Below, one piece after another: positions 41,291-51,092 of a DNA stretch of 64,000 bases. Made by a program: the position numbers and the translations under genes. Source of the stretch: 79-D21 sp964521575 (GTDB lineage: Bacteria > Synergistota > Synergistia > Synergistales > 79-D21); the NCBI GenBank assembly GCA_964521575.1, contig CAZFSR010000007.1, positions 1 to 64,000 of the forward strand, written 5' to 3'. The stretch's first letter is position 1; each line of letters starts with the position of its first letter. The notes under the pieces were generated by a model that was given only the letters and a program-made list of their open reading frames with translations, searched no databases and was not told the DNA's origin.

Positions 41291-42808
41291 ATGGAATTCA
41301 AACAAATACTTGCTTATCTGGATACGGAAGGGTTGCTCTGCTCGGCGGTATGGGGAGGCTGTGACCCTGCCGTTGCTCTGGAAATTCGGAGGGTCACCCA
41401 TCACACTTCGCAAGTGACTCCCGGATCGCTCTATTGCTGTCTGCCCGGAGCACGCCACGATGGGCACGAATTTGCCGGCGAAGCCCTCTTGAAAGGAGCC
41501 GTCGCGCTTCTTTGCGAAAGACCCCTCGCTTTGGAAATACCCCAAATTATCGTTACCGATGCAAGAAAGACGATGGCTCCTCTCGCGTCGTTTCTATACG
41601 GTTTTCCGGCGGACAAGCTGAAAATGATTGCCCTTACCGGGACAAATGGTAAGAGCACAACCACATATCTCGTCCGTTCCGTTCTGGAATCGGCAGGATT
41701 GACCTCGGGACTTCTGGGGACAATCGTTTACCACGACGGCAAGACGGAAACACTCGCAGACCGGACAACTCCGGAAAGCGACGAAGTCCAGGAGTGGCTT
41801 TCGCGGATGGTGGAAAACGGAAGCAAGGCCTGCGTTATGGAAGCCTCCTCCCATGGCCTCGAGCAGGGGCGTCTCTGGGGATGCCGTTTCGATGCGGTCG
41901 GTTTCACGAATCTGACTCCTGAGCATCTCGATTACCATGGGGACATGGAATCCTATTTCCGGGCCAAAAAAAAATTGTTCGCCGAGTTTACAAGGGGGGA
42001 GTGGACCGGCGCGGCCAACGCGGATGATCCTTTCGGGCAAAGACTCATTGAAGAATTCGGCCCGAGAGTGGTTCCATTCGGCTTGGAAAGCAGGGGTTAC
42101 GAGACTGTTCACGCCCATATCCACTCGATGTCACTCGAGGGGATCCATCTCGATATTCTCTTCCCGGGCGGAAAGGTTGCACGTGAACTGCGGGTCCCCC
42201 TGACTGGCCGTTACAACCTCTACAACGTTCTCGCTTCTGCGGCGATTGCCCGCGGTTTGGGATTCGGAGAAGACGTGATCGGGCTTGGGCTGGAGAAGGT
42301 GCCCCAGGTTCCAGGACGGCTTGAGCGGTATTTTTTTGGAAACGGCGTTTGCTGCCTCATCGATTACGCCCATAGCCCGGACGCACTCCGCAATGTCCTG
42401 ATGACCGTCGGGGAACTTACAGGCGGAAAAATCTGGTCTGTTTTCGGCATGGGGGGGGAGCGGTACGCTCCAAACCGACCCCTGATGGGGGAAGTCGCAT
42501 CGGATTTGGCCGACGAGCTCGTCATCACGATGGACAACCCGCGCGGCGAGGATCCGGCCTCGATCGCACGCCAAATAGAGGAAGGCCTAAAGGATGGACG
42601 GCGGCTGAAAAACCACCGGGTCATTCTCGATCGTGCCGAGGCGATTCATTATGCCCTCGACAACGCCCGTGCGGGGGACATCGTCCTTGTGTCGGGGAAA
42701 GGACCCGAACCGTACATCATTATAGGAAATAAGACCTTGCCCTACAGCGACAAGAGCACCGTGAGGAATTGGGCAGAAGCCCGAGGACTGGAGTGGCCGG
42801 ATGCGTAG
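41291..42808 (+). CDS. murE: UDP-MurNAc-tripeptide ligase MurE (meso-DAP type)
   Basis: MurE adds the third amino acid to the peptidoglycan stem. The 505-aa protein has the ATP-binding TGTNGKSTTT and the selectivity motif DNPR (about residue 415, MDNPRGEDP), which marks meso-diaminopimelate rather than lysine as substrate. The ATG at 41291 has GGGAAGGGAG upstream; the longer frame from 41168 overlaps ftsI without reason. It overlaps murF by 8 nt. Confidence 0.97.
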   Translation: MEFKQILAYLDTEGLLCSAVWGGCDPAVALEIRRVTHHTSQVTPGSLYCCLPGARHDGHEFAGEALLKGAVALLCERPLALEIPQIIVTDARKTMAPLASFLYGFPADKLKMIALTGTNGKSTTTYLVRSVLESAGLTSGLLGTIVYHDGKTETLADRTTPESDEVQEWLSRMVENGSKACVMEASSHGLEQGRLWGCRFDAVGFTNLTPEHLDYHGDMESYFRAKKKLFAEFTRGEWTGAANADDPFGQRLIEEFGPRVVPFGLESRGYETVHAHIHSMSLEGIHLDILFPGGKVARELRVPLTGRYNLYNVLASAAIARGLGFGEDVIGLGLEKVPQVPGRLERYFFGNGVCCLIDYAHSPDALRNVLMTVGELTGGKIWSVFGMGGERYAPNRPLMGEVASDLADELVITMDNPRGEDPASIARQIEEGLKDGRRLKNHRVILDRAEAIHYALDNARAGDIVLVSGKGPEPYIIIGNKTLPYSDKSTVRNWAEARGLEWPDA

Positions 42809-44195
42809 GGAAAGACCGACTCTTTTCGAATCCGCTTCCTGGTGCGGAGGAAGACCGGAGGGGCCAGATATCCCGATTCCCGGGAACATTTGGACGGATA
42901 GCAGGGATGTCCGAAGCGGGGATGGTTTTGTCGCCCTTCCCGGAGAGCATGTTGACGGGCACCGCTTCGTGGGGGATGCCCTCTCAAACGGCGCACGTCT
43001 CGTCATTGGCACCCTAGAAGGGCTTGCCCCTTGGAAAGACAGGATCAAGGAGGCCGGGGCATCCTGCCTCGCGGTCGAAAATGCCGAGAAGGCGCTTATC
43101 GAAGTAGCGGAAGCATATCTTGCGGAGGTTGCCCCGCGTGAGAAGGTCGCGGTGACCGGAAGTGTCGGTAAGACGACAACCCGGGAGTTGATCCGCTCTG
43201 CCCTCGATTCGGCGGTCCGTGTCCATGCGGCCAGGAGAAGCCACAATACTCTCGTAGGCTGTGCGCTGACTGTCCTGGGCATGCCGCCCGATACCGAGAT
43301 CCTCGTGTTCGAGATGGGAACGAACCACCCCGGTGAGATCGCGGCGATTGTCGACCATTTCCCTCCCACGATCGCCATCATCACGGCGGTTGCCCCGGTC
43401 CATCTCGAAGGTTTCGGTACGCTGGACGGTGTTCTTTCCGCCAAGCTGGAGATCATTCCCAGGGAGGGCCTCCGCTTGTTGATTTTCAACGCAGATGACG
43501 ACCGGTTGAGCCGTGCTCTGGAATCAGGGAGTCATCCATTCCGGATTGCGGGAGTCGGTTTCGGGAAAGGAAGCACTTTGCTTCTCACTGAGGCCTCCGA
43601 GGGCATGGATGGAAAACTTCGCTTGGGAGTGTCTTACGGAGGACAGAGCTGGACCTGCCAATCCTCCTTGACGGGAATCCACCATGCCCACAACCTCGGT
43701 TTTGCAATCATGGTGGGCTTGGCCTTGAATATCTCGCCCGAAACCCTCTTGAAGGGGGTTTCGACAGTTGCCCCTCTAAAGGGGCGAGGAAGGTGGATCA
43801 GGGAAGGCAAGGTATATTTGCTTATCGACGAATCCTACAATGCGAACCCCTCTTCGGTTGCCGCCGCACTCAACGTACTCGGATCGCTTAGGGGGCCTGG
43901 CAAGCGATGGGCCATCCTCGGCGGAATGAAGGAACTCGGGGAAACTTCTGAGGAAATGCATCGAAAGATCCTGGAGAAGACGGGTTTCCTTGACGGGTTG
44001 GTCCTCGTCGGAGAGGAGTGGAAGCAAATACAGGAAAACCGTGATCCTTACCGGGTTCCCTCATGGTGGGTGGAGGACGCTCAGGCCGCCTGTTTGCTCC
44101 TTGAGCAACTGATCGGGAAGGATGATACCGTCCTGGTCAAGGGATCCCGAAGTTATGGCCTAGAAGTTGTCGTGGAAAGGTTGTCCCGCGAATGA
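42801..44195 (+). CDS. murF: UDP-MurNAc-tripeptide:D-Ala-D-Ala ligase MurF
   Basis: MurF adds D-alanyl-D-alanine to complete the pentapeptide precursor. The 464-aa protein contains TGSVGKTTTREL, EMGTNHPGEI and DESYNANPSSVAAAL, all typical. Overlaps on both sides (8 nt with murE, 4 nt with mraY) indicate coupled translation. No ddl gene for the D-Ala-D-Ala substrate is in this cluster. Confidence 0.97.
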   Translation: MRRERPTLFESASWCGGRPEGPDIPIPGNIWTDSRDVRSGDGFVALPGEHVDGHRFVGDALSNGARLVIGTLEGLAPWKDRIKEAGASCLAVENAEKALIEVAEAYLAEVAPREKVAVTGSVGKTTTRELIRSALDSAVRVHAARRSHNTLVGCALTVLGMPPDTEILVFEMGTNHPGEIAAIVDHFPPTIAIITAVAPVHLEGFGTLDGVLSAKLEIIPREGLRLLIFNADDDRLSRALESGSHPFRIAGVGFGKGSTLLLTEASEGMDGKLRLGVSYGGQSWTCQSSLTGIHHAHNLGFAIMVGLALNISPETLLKGVSTVAPLKGRGRWIREGKVYLLIDESYNANPSSVAAALNVLGSLRGPGKRWAILGGMKELGETSEEMHRKILEKTGFLDGLVLVGEEWKQIQENRDPYRVPSWWVEDAQAACLLLEQLIGKDDTVLVKGSRSYGLEVVVERLSRE

Positions 44196-45157
44196 AGACT
44201 TCCGTAGGATGGGGGCTTGCGGTCTTTTCCGCCTTAATCGTGGTTTTCCTGGAGGCCTACTGGATCCGGCTTGTTCGGAAGTGGGAAATCAGGCAGGTGG
44301 AGAAAGCGTACGGTCTTGCCAGCCATGTTGAGAGAAAGAGCGGGACTCCGACGATGGGGGGAGTGGTTTTCCCATTGGCCTGTTTTCTGGTTCTCGCCGC
44401 ATCCGGGGGAAGTCGCCCGGTTTCGATCGCGGGAATTTGGGGCCTGCCTCTCGGCGCGTTTGCCGTCGGTTTCGCCGACGATTGGCTGAAGTTCTGCCGA
44501 ACGTCAAGCGAAGGTCTCAAATCAATGGAAAAACTCGCTCTTCAGATCCTTGTCGCCGTTCCCTGGAGTGCTTATGTCGTATTAGTGGATCGGATTCCCC
44601 TTTTGCCGGGGCTTTCCCTTGCGCCACTTCCCGCGATAGGGATCCTGGCTTTCTTCTCCGTCGGGATGATGAATGCCGTGAATGTGACGGACGGACTGGA
44701 TGGGCTTGCTGCAGGGGCATGCGGTATCAGTTTATTGGGCCTTGCCCTTCTTCCCGCGGCCCGCTCAGCGGAAATCGGGCCTGCGGCATGCATCGGTCTC
44801 GGGTTGTGTGCGGGATTTCTTTGGCATAATGCATACCCTGCGAAAGTCTTCATGGGGGATGGCGGATCGCACTTTCTCGGAGGATTACTGGTCAGCCTTT
44901 GCGTAGCCGGAGGAGGACTGTTGCTTCTCATTCCGTTCGGTTTCCTGTTCGGGGTGGAGCTGGTGAGTGTAGCAGTTCAAATCTTCGCCATACGACGCTT
45001 CGGCCGCAAGGTGTTCAGAATGAGTCCTCTGCACCATCATTTCGAACTGCTGGGGTGGCCGGAAACACACGTGGTTGTCAGATTTTGGCTGTTTCATGCC
45101 GCCGGAATGATTGGAACTGGCTTTGTCCTGAAATCGGCTTTGGAATTATGGGGGTAA
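44192..45157 (+). CDS. mraY: Phospho-MurNAc-pentapeptide transferase MraY
   Basis: MraY transfers the muramyl-pentapeptide to undecaprenyl phosphate, giving lipid I. The 321-aa polytopic protein has the catalytic-aspartate segments FADDW and NVTDGLDGLAAG and the signature HHHFELLGWPE. The early TPTMGG sequence is also present. Length is normal for the family. Confidence 0.97.
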   Translation: MKTSVGWGLAVFSALIVVFLEAYWIRLVRKWEIRQVEKAYGLASHVERKSGTPTMGGVVFPLACFLVLAASGGSRPVSIAGIWGLPLGAFAVGFADDWLKFCRTSSEGLKSMEKLALQILVAVPWSAYVVLVDRIPLLPGLSLAPLPAIGILAFFSVGMMNAVNVTDGLDGLAAGACGISLLGLALLPAARSAEIGPAACIGLGLCAGFLWHNAYPAKVFMGDGGSHFLGGLLVSLCVAGGGLLLLIPFGFLFGVELVSVAVQIFAIRRFGRKVFRMSPLHHHFELLGWPETHVVVRFWLFHAAGMIGTGFVLKSALELWG

Positions 45158-45161
45158 GCGG

Positions 45162-46553
45162 ATGCGAATCGAACGTTCCATCGAAGGACTCAAGATCGGT
45201 ATTATCGGCTCCGGGTTGAGCGGGCTTTCCCTGGCTTCTTTGGCCAGGAGAAAGGGGGCTCGGGTGTTCGTTTCCGACTGCGGGGCGTTTCAGGAGAGTC
45301 GAGCGGAACAAATGGTTTCAATGGGATTTGATTTCGAGTTCGAAGGGCACGGGCCGCGACTTTGGGAGTCGGACCTGCTCGTCCTCAGTTCGGGAATTTC
45401 CCCTTCGGCTTTTCCGGTCATCGAAGCGGGAAAAAGAGGCATCCCGGTTGTCGGGGAGCTGGATTTCGTGGCTCCCTACCTGAGGGGCAGGCTCCTCGGC
45501 GTGACGGGCAGCAACGGAAAATCCACGACGACCGCACTTGTCGGACATCTGCTCCAGGGCCTGGGAGAAAAAGCGGCCGCGATCGGGAACATCGGCCGGC
45601 CGCTCGCAGATTATGCCGACGCGGATTTGGATTTCATCGTGATGGAACTCAGCAGCTTCCAGCTTCACTGGGCCAGCAGCCTTGCGGTGGAGGTCTCGAT
45701 CGTCACGAATTTGGACCCGGACCATATTGATTGGCATGGATCTTACGAGAAGTACATCGAAGCGAAGGCCAATCTGCTCTCGATGCAAAAACCTGGGAGT
45801 TGGGCCATCGTGCAGGCAAGGGATCTCGATTTCTTCAGGAAAGTTCCTAACGTGAAGAAGCTCGCGCTCGGCTGGCAAACCGAGAAGGCGCAAACGCCGG
45901 ACCGGATCGAAATGGGAGAATTCGAGGCGACCTCATGGCGTGACGGGGTGCCGAAACGCCTTTTTTCATATGAAAGCCTGCCGCTGCTCGGACGGCACAA
46001 CCTTGAGAACGCCGCGATGGCGATGGCTGCGATCGAATTGCTCGGACTTGACGTTCGCGCAGCGGAGTCCCTTCTGGGAACGTTTTCGGCTCTGCCGCAC
46101 CGTTGCGAGGCGGTTGCAACGATCAACGGGGTGTCCTATGTCGATGACTCGAAGGGAACCAATGTCGCAGCCGCCGTCACGGCGCTTGAGTCTCTTCCGC
46201 GGAAGAAAATCGTCATTCTGGGAGGCCAAGGGAAGGGAGAGACGTATGCACCTTTGGCGGAAGCAGTAAGAAGGACAGCACGACTTGCGCTCGTCATGGG
46301 TACGGAGCGCGAGAAGATCCAGGAAGCTCTCCAAAAAGCCGGGTTCGAGGGGATCATTCCGGTCAGGGACATGGAAGAAGCGGTCGAGAGAGCTCACAAA
46401 GAGGCTGTTGAGGGAGAGATGGTGCTGCTTTCACCGGCCTGCACAAGCTGGGATGCCTACCCAAATTACAAGGAGAGAGGGGAGCACTTCAAAAGGCTGG
46501 TCCACGCGATCCGAGGAGGAGACGCACTTGGAGATTCTCCGGAACGGGCCTGA
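45162..46553 (+). CDS. murD: UDP-MurNAc-L-alanine:D-glutamate ligase MurD
   Basis: MurD adds D-glutamate to UDP-MurNAc-L-Ala. The 463-aa protein starts with a nucleotide-binding-type loop (GIIGSGLSGLSLA), then VTGSNGKSTTTALVGHLL, GNIGRPL, ELSSFQL and NLDPDHIDWHGSYE, and DDSKGTN. It is 4 nt from mraY and overlapped by ftsW. Confidence 0.97.
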   Translation: MRIERSIEGLKIGIIGSGLSGLSLASLARRKGARVFVSDCGAFQESRAEQMVSMGFDFEFEGHGPRLWESDLLVLSSGISPSAFPVIEAGKRGIPVVGELDFVAPYLRGRLLGVTGSNGKSTTTALVGHLLQGLGEKAAAIGNIGRPLADYADADLDFIVMELSSFQLHWASSLAVEVSIVTNLDPDHIDWHGSYEKYIEAKANLLSMQKPGSWAIVQARDLDFFRKVPNVKKLALGWQTEKAQTPDRIEMGEFEATSWRDGVPKRLFSYESLPLLGRHNLENAAMAMAAIELLGLDVRAAESLLGTFSALPHRCEAVATINGVSYVDDSKGTNVAAAVTALESLPRKKIVILGGQGKGETYAPLAEAVRRTARLALVMGTEREKIQEALQKAGFEGIIPVRDMEEAVERAHKEAVEGEMVLLSPACTSWDAYPNYKERGEHFKRLVHAIRGGDALGDSPERA

Positions 46554-47664
46554 TCCCAATTCCAGGATGATCCGCGACGACGGCGGGGCCGATCCGCTTC
46601 TATGGCTGATTCCGCTTCTTTTGAGCGGTATCGGGGTCATCATGGTCAGTTCTTCCTCAAGCCCGATCTCAATGGCACGGTTTGGTTCGCCGCAGACTTT
46701 GGGGCTGAAACAGGCCCTTTGGCTCCTGATCGGGATGGGCAGCATGCTCGTGACCTACTCGATTCCGATCGAGACATGGAAAAAACAAAGCGGACTCTTC
46801 TGGCTGTTCGCAGTGGGCTTTTGTTTCCTGCCTCTTCTTCCTGTCACGGGGATTTCGGCTGGCGGAGCCAGGCGCTGGGTCAACCTTGGGCTTGTCACGG
46901 TCCAATCGGCGGATATCCTGTTTTTTGCCTTCACGCTCCACGTCGGGCGAAAGCTCTACGAGAGCCGCGAGCGCGAAACCCCCAAGGGGGGCTTCATGAA
47001 GGCCTGCATCCTGGCGGCTGTTTCCGTTATTCCTCTTCTTTTGCAGCCGGATATGGGCAGCACGATCCTTGTCTTTGGCCTGGCGATGGGGCTTTACATT
47101 CCACTTTATGGCTGGAGCCTTCCTTTGGTCTGCGGAGGCGGACTCTTTGCCCTCGGATTTCCCTACATCTTCACCCACGGCTACCGATTGAGGCGTTTGA
47201 AGGCTTTCCTAGACCCGTGGGAAGAACCACTCGGTAGCGGATTCCAGGCCATCCAGGGACTTGTTGCTTTTTCCAACGGGGGAATTTGGGGCATGGGCTT
47301 GGGGCAAGGGCTCCAGAAACTCAAGTACCTGCCGGCTTCCCATACGGATTTTATCCTGGCTGCGATTGGTGAAGAATTGGGTTTGGCGGGAACGCTCTCT
47401 GTCCTTGCCCTTTTCGGATTCTGGTTTTATCGCCTTTTCGTGCTTTCCCGCCGCCTTGAGGGAACGTTCGAAGCCTGCATTGTCTGGGGCTTGTGCCTGA
47501 ACGTTTTTTTCCAGATGGCGATCAACGTCGGAGGGGTGACGAAATTGATCCCCTTGACGGGGATGCCTCTTCCATTCCTGAGCTACGGGGGAAGTTCCCT
47601 TGTGATGATGTGGGCACGGGTGGGACTTCTCCTGAGGATCAGCCGATGCCGCCGGTTGGCCTGA
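46528..47664 (+). CDS. ftsW: Septal peptidoglycan polymerase FtsW (SEDS family)
   Basis: FtsW polymerises lipid II glycan strands with FtsI. The 378-aa protein has about ten membrane helices and family blocks GGARRWVNLG, QPDMGSTILVFGLAMGLY, FSNGGIWGMGLGQGLQK, AAIGEELGLAG and GGVTKLIPLTGMPLPFLSYGGSS. I use the TTG at 46528 because GAGGAGGAG lies 6 nt upstream; the ATG at 46567 lacks a ribosome site. Confidence 0.95.
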   Translation: MEILRNGPDPNSRMIRDDGGADPLLWLIPLLLSGIGVIMVSSSSSPISMARFGSPQTLGLKQALWLLIGMGSMLVTYSIPIETWKKQSGLFWLFAVGFCFLPLLPVTGISAGGARRWVNLGLVTVQSADILFFAFTLHVGRKLYESRERETPKGGFMKACILAAVSVIPLLLQPDMGSTILVFGLAMGLYIPLYGWSLPLVCGGGLFALGFPYIFTHGYRLRRLKAFLDPWEEPLGSGFQAIQGLVAFSNGGIWGMGLGQGLQKLKYLPASHTDFILAAIGEELGLAGTLSVLALFGFWFYRLFVLSRRLEGTFEACIVWGLCLNVFFQMAINVGGVTKLIPLTGMPLPFLSYGGSSLVMMWARVGLLLRISRCRRLA

Positions 47665-48758
47665 CGCGCATTTTCCTGGTGGCGGGAGGAACGGGAGGAC
47701 ACATCTTACCGGCCGTTGCGTTCGGCCGGTGGCTGGCCGAGGCGGTTGATGGGGTGGAAATTGTGTATGTCTCCGGGAATCGGTGCCTTGAACAGGAGAT
47801 ATACGGGGTTTCCGGCGTGCACCCGGTCATCCTGCCTTGTGAGGGTTCTCCGATGGGAACCCGGGGAGGGGCCTCGGCAGCACGGTGGCTGCAAATCCTC
47901 AAAGCTTCGGGAGAAATGGTTCGTTTGCTCGGGCAAATGCGCCCCGAGGTTTGCGTACTCTTCGGTGGATATGTCTCATTTCCCGCTTTGGTTGCCGGAA
48001 AGCTGAAAGGGATCCGTATCCTGGTTCACGAGCAGAATGCGGTCGCAGGCCGAGTCACGAGATTGGCGGCGCGATTGGGAGCCAAGCTATTGACCGGTTG
48101 GAATGAATGCCACCCTTTTGGGAAGGACCGGTTCGTGAAGGTTGGAACACCGGTACGTGCCATGAGGCGTTTGCCTCGCCGGGAAGCTTGGAATAAACTT
48201 GACTTGGGTGAATTTCCCGGTGGGCGAAACTGCCTCGTTCTTGGCGGATCGTTGGGAAGCCTTTCTCTAGCCGAAAGGATGGAGGAAATTTCCCGGCTTC
48301 CAGATTTCGAAGGATGGAACTTCCTTGTCATGGGGAAGGAAACGGGGGATAATCACCTGTCGGATAGAGTCTGGGGGATACCGCGGCGTTGGGACATGGA
48401 AACGCTCTACTCCTTGGCGGATACCGCCGTTGTCAGGGGAGGCGCTTCGACCTTGTCCGAGCTGCGGGCCTGGGCGATTCCGGCCCTGGTTGTTCCCTGG
48501 CCGGACTCCCGGGACGATCATCAGTCAGCCAACGCGCGGGTCTTTTGCGAGGGCGGAAACGGATTGGTCTGGGATGAGGTTCGGGAAGGCAAGGCGGAGT
48601 TGGTGTCCAAGTTGCGTCAACTGGGGTCACCGGATTTTGCGGGGCAGTCGGGTCCTGCGTGTCCGGGAGTCGCGGCAGAGCAGATCAATCGGAGCTTTTT
48701 TAGGGAAATCCTCAGGACTCTTGAAGGGAGAGACGGAAGTTGGATGGACTCAAACTGA
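47646..48758 (+). CDS. murG: Lipid II-forming GlcNAc transferase MurG
   Basis: MurG adds GlcNAc to lipid I. The 370-aa protein starts with VAGGTGGHILPAVA, followed by HEQNAVAGRVTRL and a C-terminal donor-binding part, VVRGGASTLSELRAWAIP, with DDHQSANAR. The ATG at 47646 is the only start near the conserved N-terminus and overlaps ftsW by 19 nt. Confidence 0.96.
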   Translation: MPPVGLTRIFLVAGGTGGHILPAVAFGRWLAEAVDGVEIVYVSGNRCLEQEIYGVSGVHPVILPCEGSPMGTRGGASAARWLQILKASGEMVRLLGQMRPEVCVLFGGYVSFPALVAGKLKGIRILVHEQNAVAGRVTRLAARLGAKLLTGWNECHPFGKDRFVKVGTPVRAMRRLPRREAWNKLDLGEFPGGRNCLVLGGSLGSLSLAERMEEISRLPDFEGWNFLVMGKETGDNHLSDRVWGIPRRWDMETLYSLADTAVVRGGASTLSELRAWAIPALVVPWPDSRDDHQSANARVFCEGGNGLVWDEVREGKAELVSKLRQLGSPDFAGQSGPACPGVAAEQINRSFFREILRTLEGRDGSWMDSN

Positions 48759-50191
48759 GCCATGACAGGATCAGAAACGTCCACCTGCTTGGGATAGGCG
48801 GTTCAGGGATGAGCGGTTTGGCTGCGCTTCTTTCCGAACTCGGTTTCGAGGTCTCCGGGTGTGACATGGCTCACTCGTATTACATGGAAAAACTGATTGC
48901 CAGAAGGGTGGATTGCGTGCTTGGACACGATCCCGCCCACCTGGACAGGTACAACCCCGATCTTCTGGTCTTCAGCAGCGCGATTCCTGAGCATAACGAG
49001 GAGTTGATAGAGGCCGCAAGACGGGGAATCCTCATCGCCAGGCGAGCAGAGGTCCTGAGCGCTCTCTTCAACGAGCGGTTCGGGGTGGGGATTGCGGGAA
49101 CACACGGGAAAACGACCACCTCATCGATGACGGCCCTCATCCTTGACCGGGCAGGGTTAAAGCCGACCGTTGCGATCGGGGGAGAAATCTGTGACATCGG
49201 GGCGAACGCGCGTCTCGGAGCCGGGCTTCCCATGGTGGCTGAGCTTGACGAAAGCGACGGGTCATTCGAGCTTTTCAGGACGAATGTTTCAGTCGTGACC
49301 AACGTGGACTGGGATCATGTCGATCACTACCGGACTCGTGAAGATGTCGAGCGGGCATTCGCCCGCTTCCTCGGAAATCGGAAAAAGGATTCGTCTGTTG
49401 TCATTTGCGGCGAAGATCCGGGAGCTGCCAGACTGATCGAACAGAGCCGCATCGAAGGCGACTCAACGGACTATACGACATACGGATGGGGTGCGGCGTG
49501 GGATTGGGGGGCTTCCGACGTCATTCACATCCCCGGAGGCGGGGTGTCTTTCAGCGTCCTGCACCGTGGCAAGCTGAAAGGCACGATCTCCCTGAAGGTT
49601 TCAGGAGACCATAATGTCCTCAATGCTCTGGCGGCCTGTGCCGCTTCCTCGTGCATGAACGTTCCCTTCGAAACAGCGAGCGAGGCCCTGAAAGCCTTCA
49701 AGGGAGCAAAAAGGCGCCTTCAATACATGGGTTCGGTGGGAGAAATCGAACTGTACGACGATTACGGCCATCATCCGAGGGAAGTCGCTGCAACCCTGCG
49801 AGCGGTCCGTTCGATCTTCCCGGGGCGCCGTATCGTCACTCTTTTCCAGCCTCATCGCTTTACCAGGACGGCCGCACTCTACAAGGAATTCGCCGAAGTC
49901 CTGACATTGGCGGATCGCCTTTTCCTTGTGCCTATTTACCCGGCAGATGAACAGCCGATACCGGGAGTCTGCTCGGATCTCATCGCCAGAACGATGTCCG
50001 AAAGGGGAGCAGGCCACGTGACCCTATGCAGGGACATCCCGGAAGCGGTCGAGAGAATTGGTAGGGAAGCCCGGCGCGATGACCTGGTCCTAACGCTGGG
50101 AGCCGGAAACGTAAACGCGGCATGCGAACAGCTCATGAGCCGCCTCGAACAGCAAGAGCCGGTTGCCGATGCCATGGCCTGCAGCGCTTGA
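48740..50191 (+). CDS. murC: UDP-MurNAc:L-alanine ligase MurC
   Basis: MurC adds the first stem residue. The 483-aa protein has HLLGIGGSGMSGLA, AGTHGKTTTSSMTA, ELDESDGSF and DDYGHHPREVAATL, in the order usual for MurC. The start is TTG at 48740 after GGGAGAG, overlapping murG by 19 nt. Confidence 0.97.
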   Translation: MDGLKLSHDRIRNVHLLGIGGSGMSGLAALLSELGFEVSGCDMAHSYYMEKLIARRVDCVLGHDPAHLDRYNPDLLVFSSAIPEHNEELIEAARRGILIARRAEVLSALFNERFGVGIAGTHGKTTTSSMTALILDRAGLKPTVAIGGEICDIGANARLGAGLPMVAELDESDGSFELFRTNVSVVTNVDWDHVDHYRTREDVERAFARFLGNRKKDSSVVICGEDPGAARLIEQSRIEGDSTDYTTYGWGAAWDWGASDVIHIPGGGVSFSVLHRGKLKGTISLKVSGDHNVLNALAACAASSCMNVPFETASEALKAFKGAKRRLQYMGSVGEIELYDDYGHHPREVAATLRAVRSIFPGRRIVTLFQPHRFTRTAALYKEFAEVLTLADRLFLVPIYPADEQPIPGVCSDLIARTMSERGAGHVTLCRDIPEAVERIGREARRDDLVLTLGAGNVNAACEQLMSRLEQQEPVADAMACSA

Positions 50192-51092
50192 ACGAAAACT
50201 GAATACCTCTCTTCAACCCGGCGTCCCTCTTGCCCCCCTGACGACCTGGAAGGCAGGAGGTGCGGCTGAGTTTTTTCTGGCCCCGCGCACAGCCCATGAG
50301 GCGCACGGGGCTTTTGCCTTTTGCCGGGCTGAGGGCGTTCCTGTTTGGAGGATTGGAGGCGGCAGCAATATTCTCGTCCATCCGTCTGGACTCCCGGGGC
50401 TAACCCTCTGGATGGGACAAATGAAGGACTTCTCGTGGAGGATGGGCGATCACGGGGGCCTCGTTGTTGAAGCTGACGCCGGTTGCCCGACCCGGCACTT
50501 GCTCAATTTTAGCCTTGTCCACGGGTTCTCGGGCCTGGAATTTGCAACCGGTATTCATGGGAGCATTGGAGGCGCCCTGATCTGCAACGCAGGAGCAGGG
50601 GAGGATTCCATTGGACAGAAAGTGGAGTGGATCGAATCGGTGGAGGGGGATGGCTCCTTCCGGCGCTGGGAATCGCGCGAGATCCACTTCGGCTATCGGT
50701 CCAGCTCCCTGAGCGATGGAGAACGGTTAATCACGCGGTGCGGGCTCAAGCTCGAATCGGCAGAGAAGCCTCATGTCCGGGAGCGGGTTCTGGACTTCTG
50801 GGCGCTCCGGAAGGGGCAGCCTCATGGCGCAATGACTGCGGGTTGCGTGTTCAAAAATCCAGGAGGGGGAAAGGATCCCGCGGGACTCCTCCTGGACCGT
50901 TCCGGCTGCAAGCGGCTTCGTGTCGGGAACGCGAGGGTTTCGCCGCTTCACGCGAATTTTGTTGAGAATACCGGTTCAGCGACAGCCAGCGACATTTGGG
51001 ACCTCATTCGTGCCTGCAGGCAAAGGGTATACGATTCGAGCGGAATCTGGCTGGAACTGGAGGTGAATCTCCTCGGTGGCCCCTGGGAGTAA
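50169..51092 (+). CDS. murB: UDP-N-acetylenolpyruvoylglucosamine reductase MurB
   Basis: MurB reduces the enolpyruvyl group to give UDP-MurNAc using FAD and NADPH. The 307-aa protein has TTWKAGGAAEFFLAP, GGGSNILV, FATGIHGSIGGAL and FGYRSSSL. In the segment that normally reads AGSVFKNP or GSFFKNP, the proton-donor serine is Cys226 here (AGCVFKNP). The final catalytic glutamate in LELEV is kept. The start (ATG 50169) lies inside murC and has a weak ribosome site. Confidence 0.94.
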   Translation: MPWPAALERKLNTSLQPGVPLAPLTTWKAGGAAEFFLAPRTAHEAHGAFAFCRAEGVPVWRIGGGSNILVHPSGLPGLTLWMGQMKDFSWRMGDHGGLVVEADAGCPTRHLLNFSLVHGFSGLEFATGIHGSIGGALICNAGAGEDSIGQKVEWIESVEGDGSFRRWESREIHFGYRSSSLSDGERLITRCGLKLESAEKPHVRERVLDFWALRKGQPHGAMTAGCVFKNPGGGKDPAGLLLDRSGCKRLRVGNARVSPLHANFVENTGSATASDIWDLIRACRQRVYDSSGIWLELEVNLLGGPWE

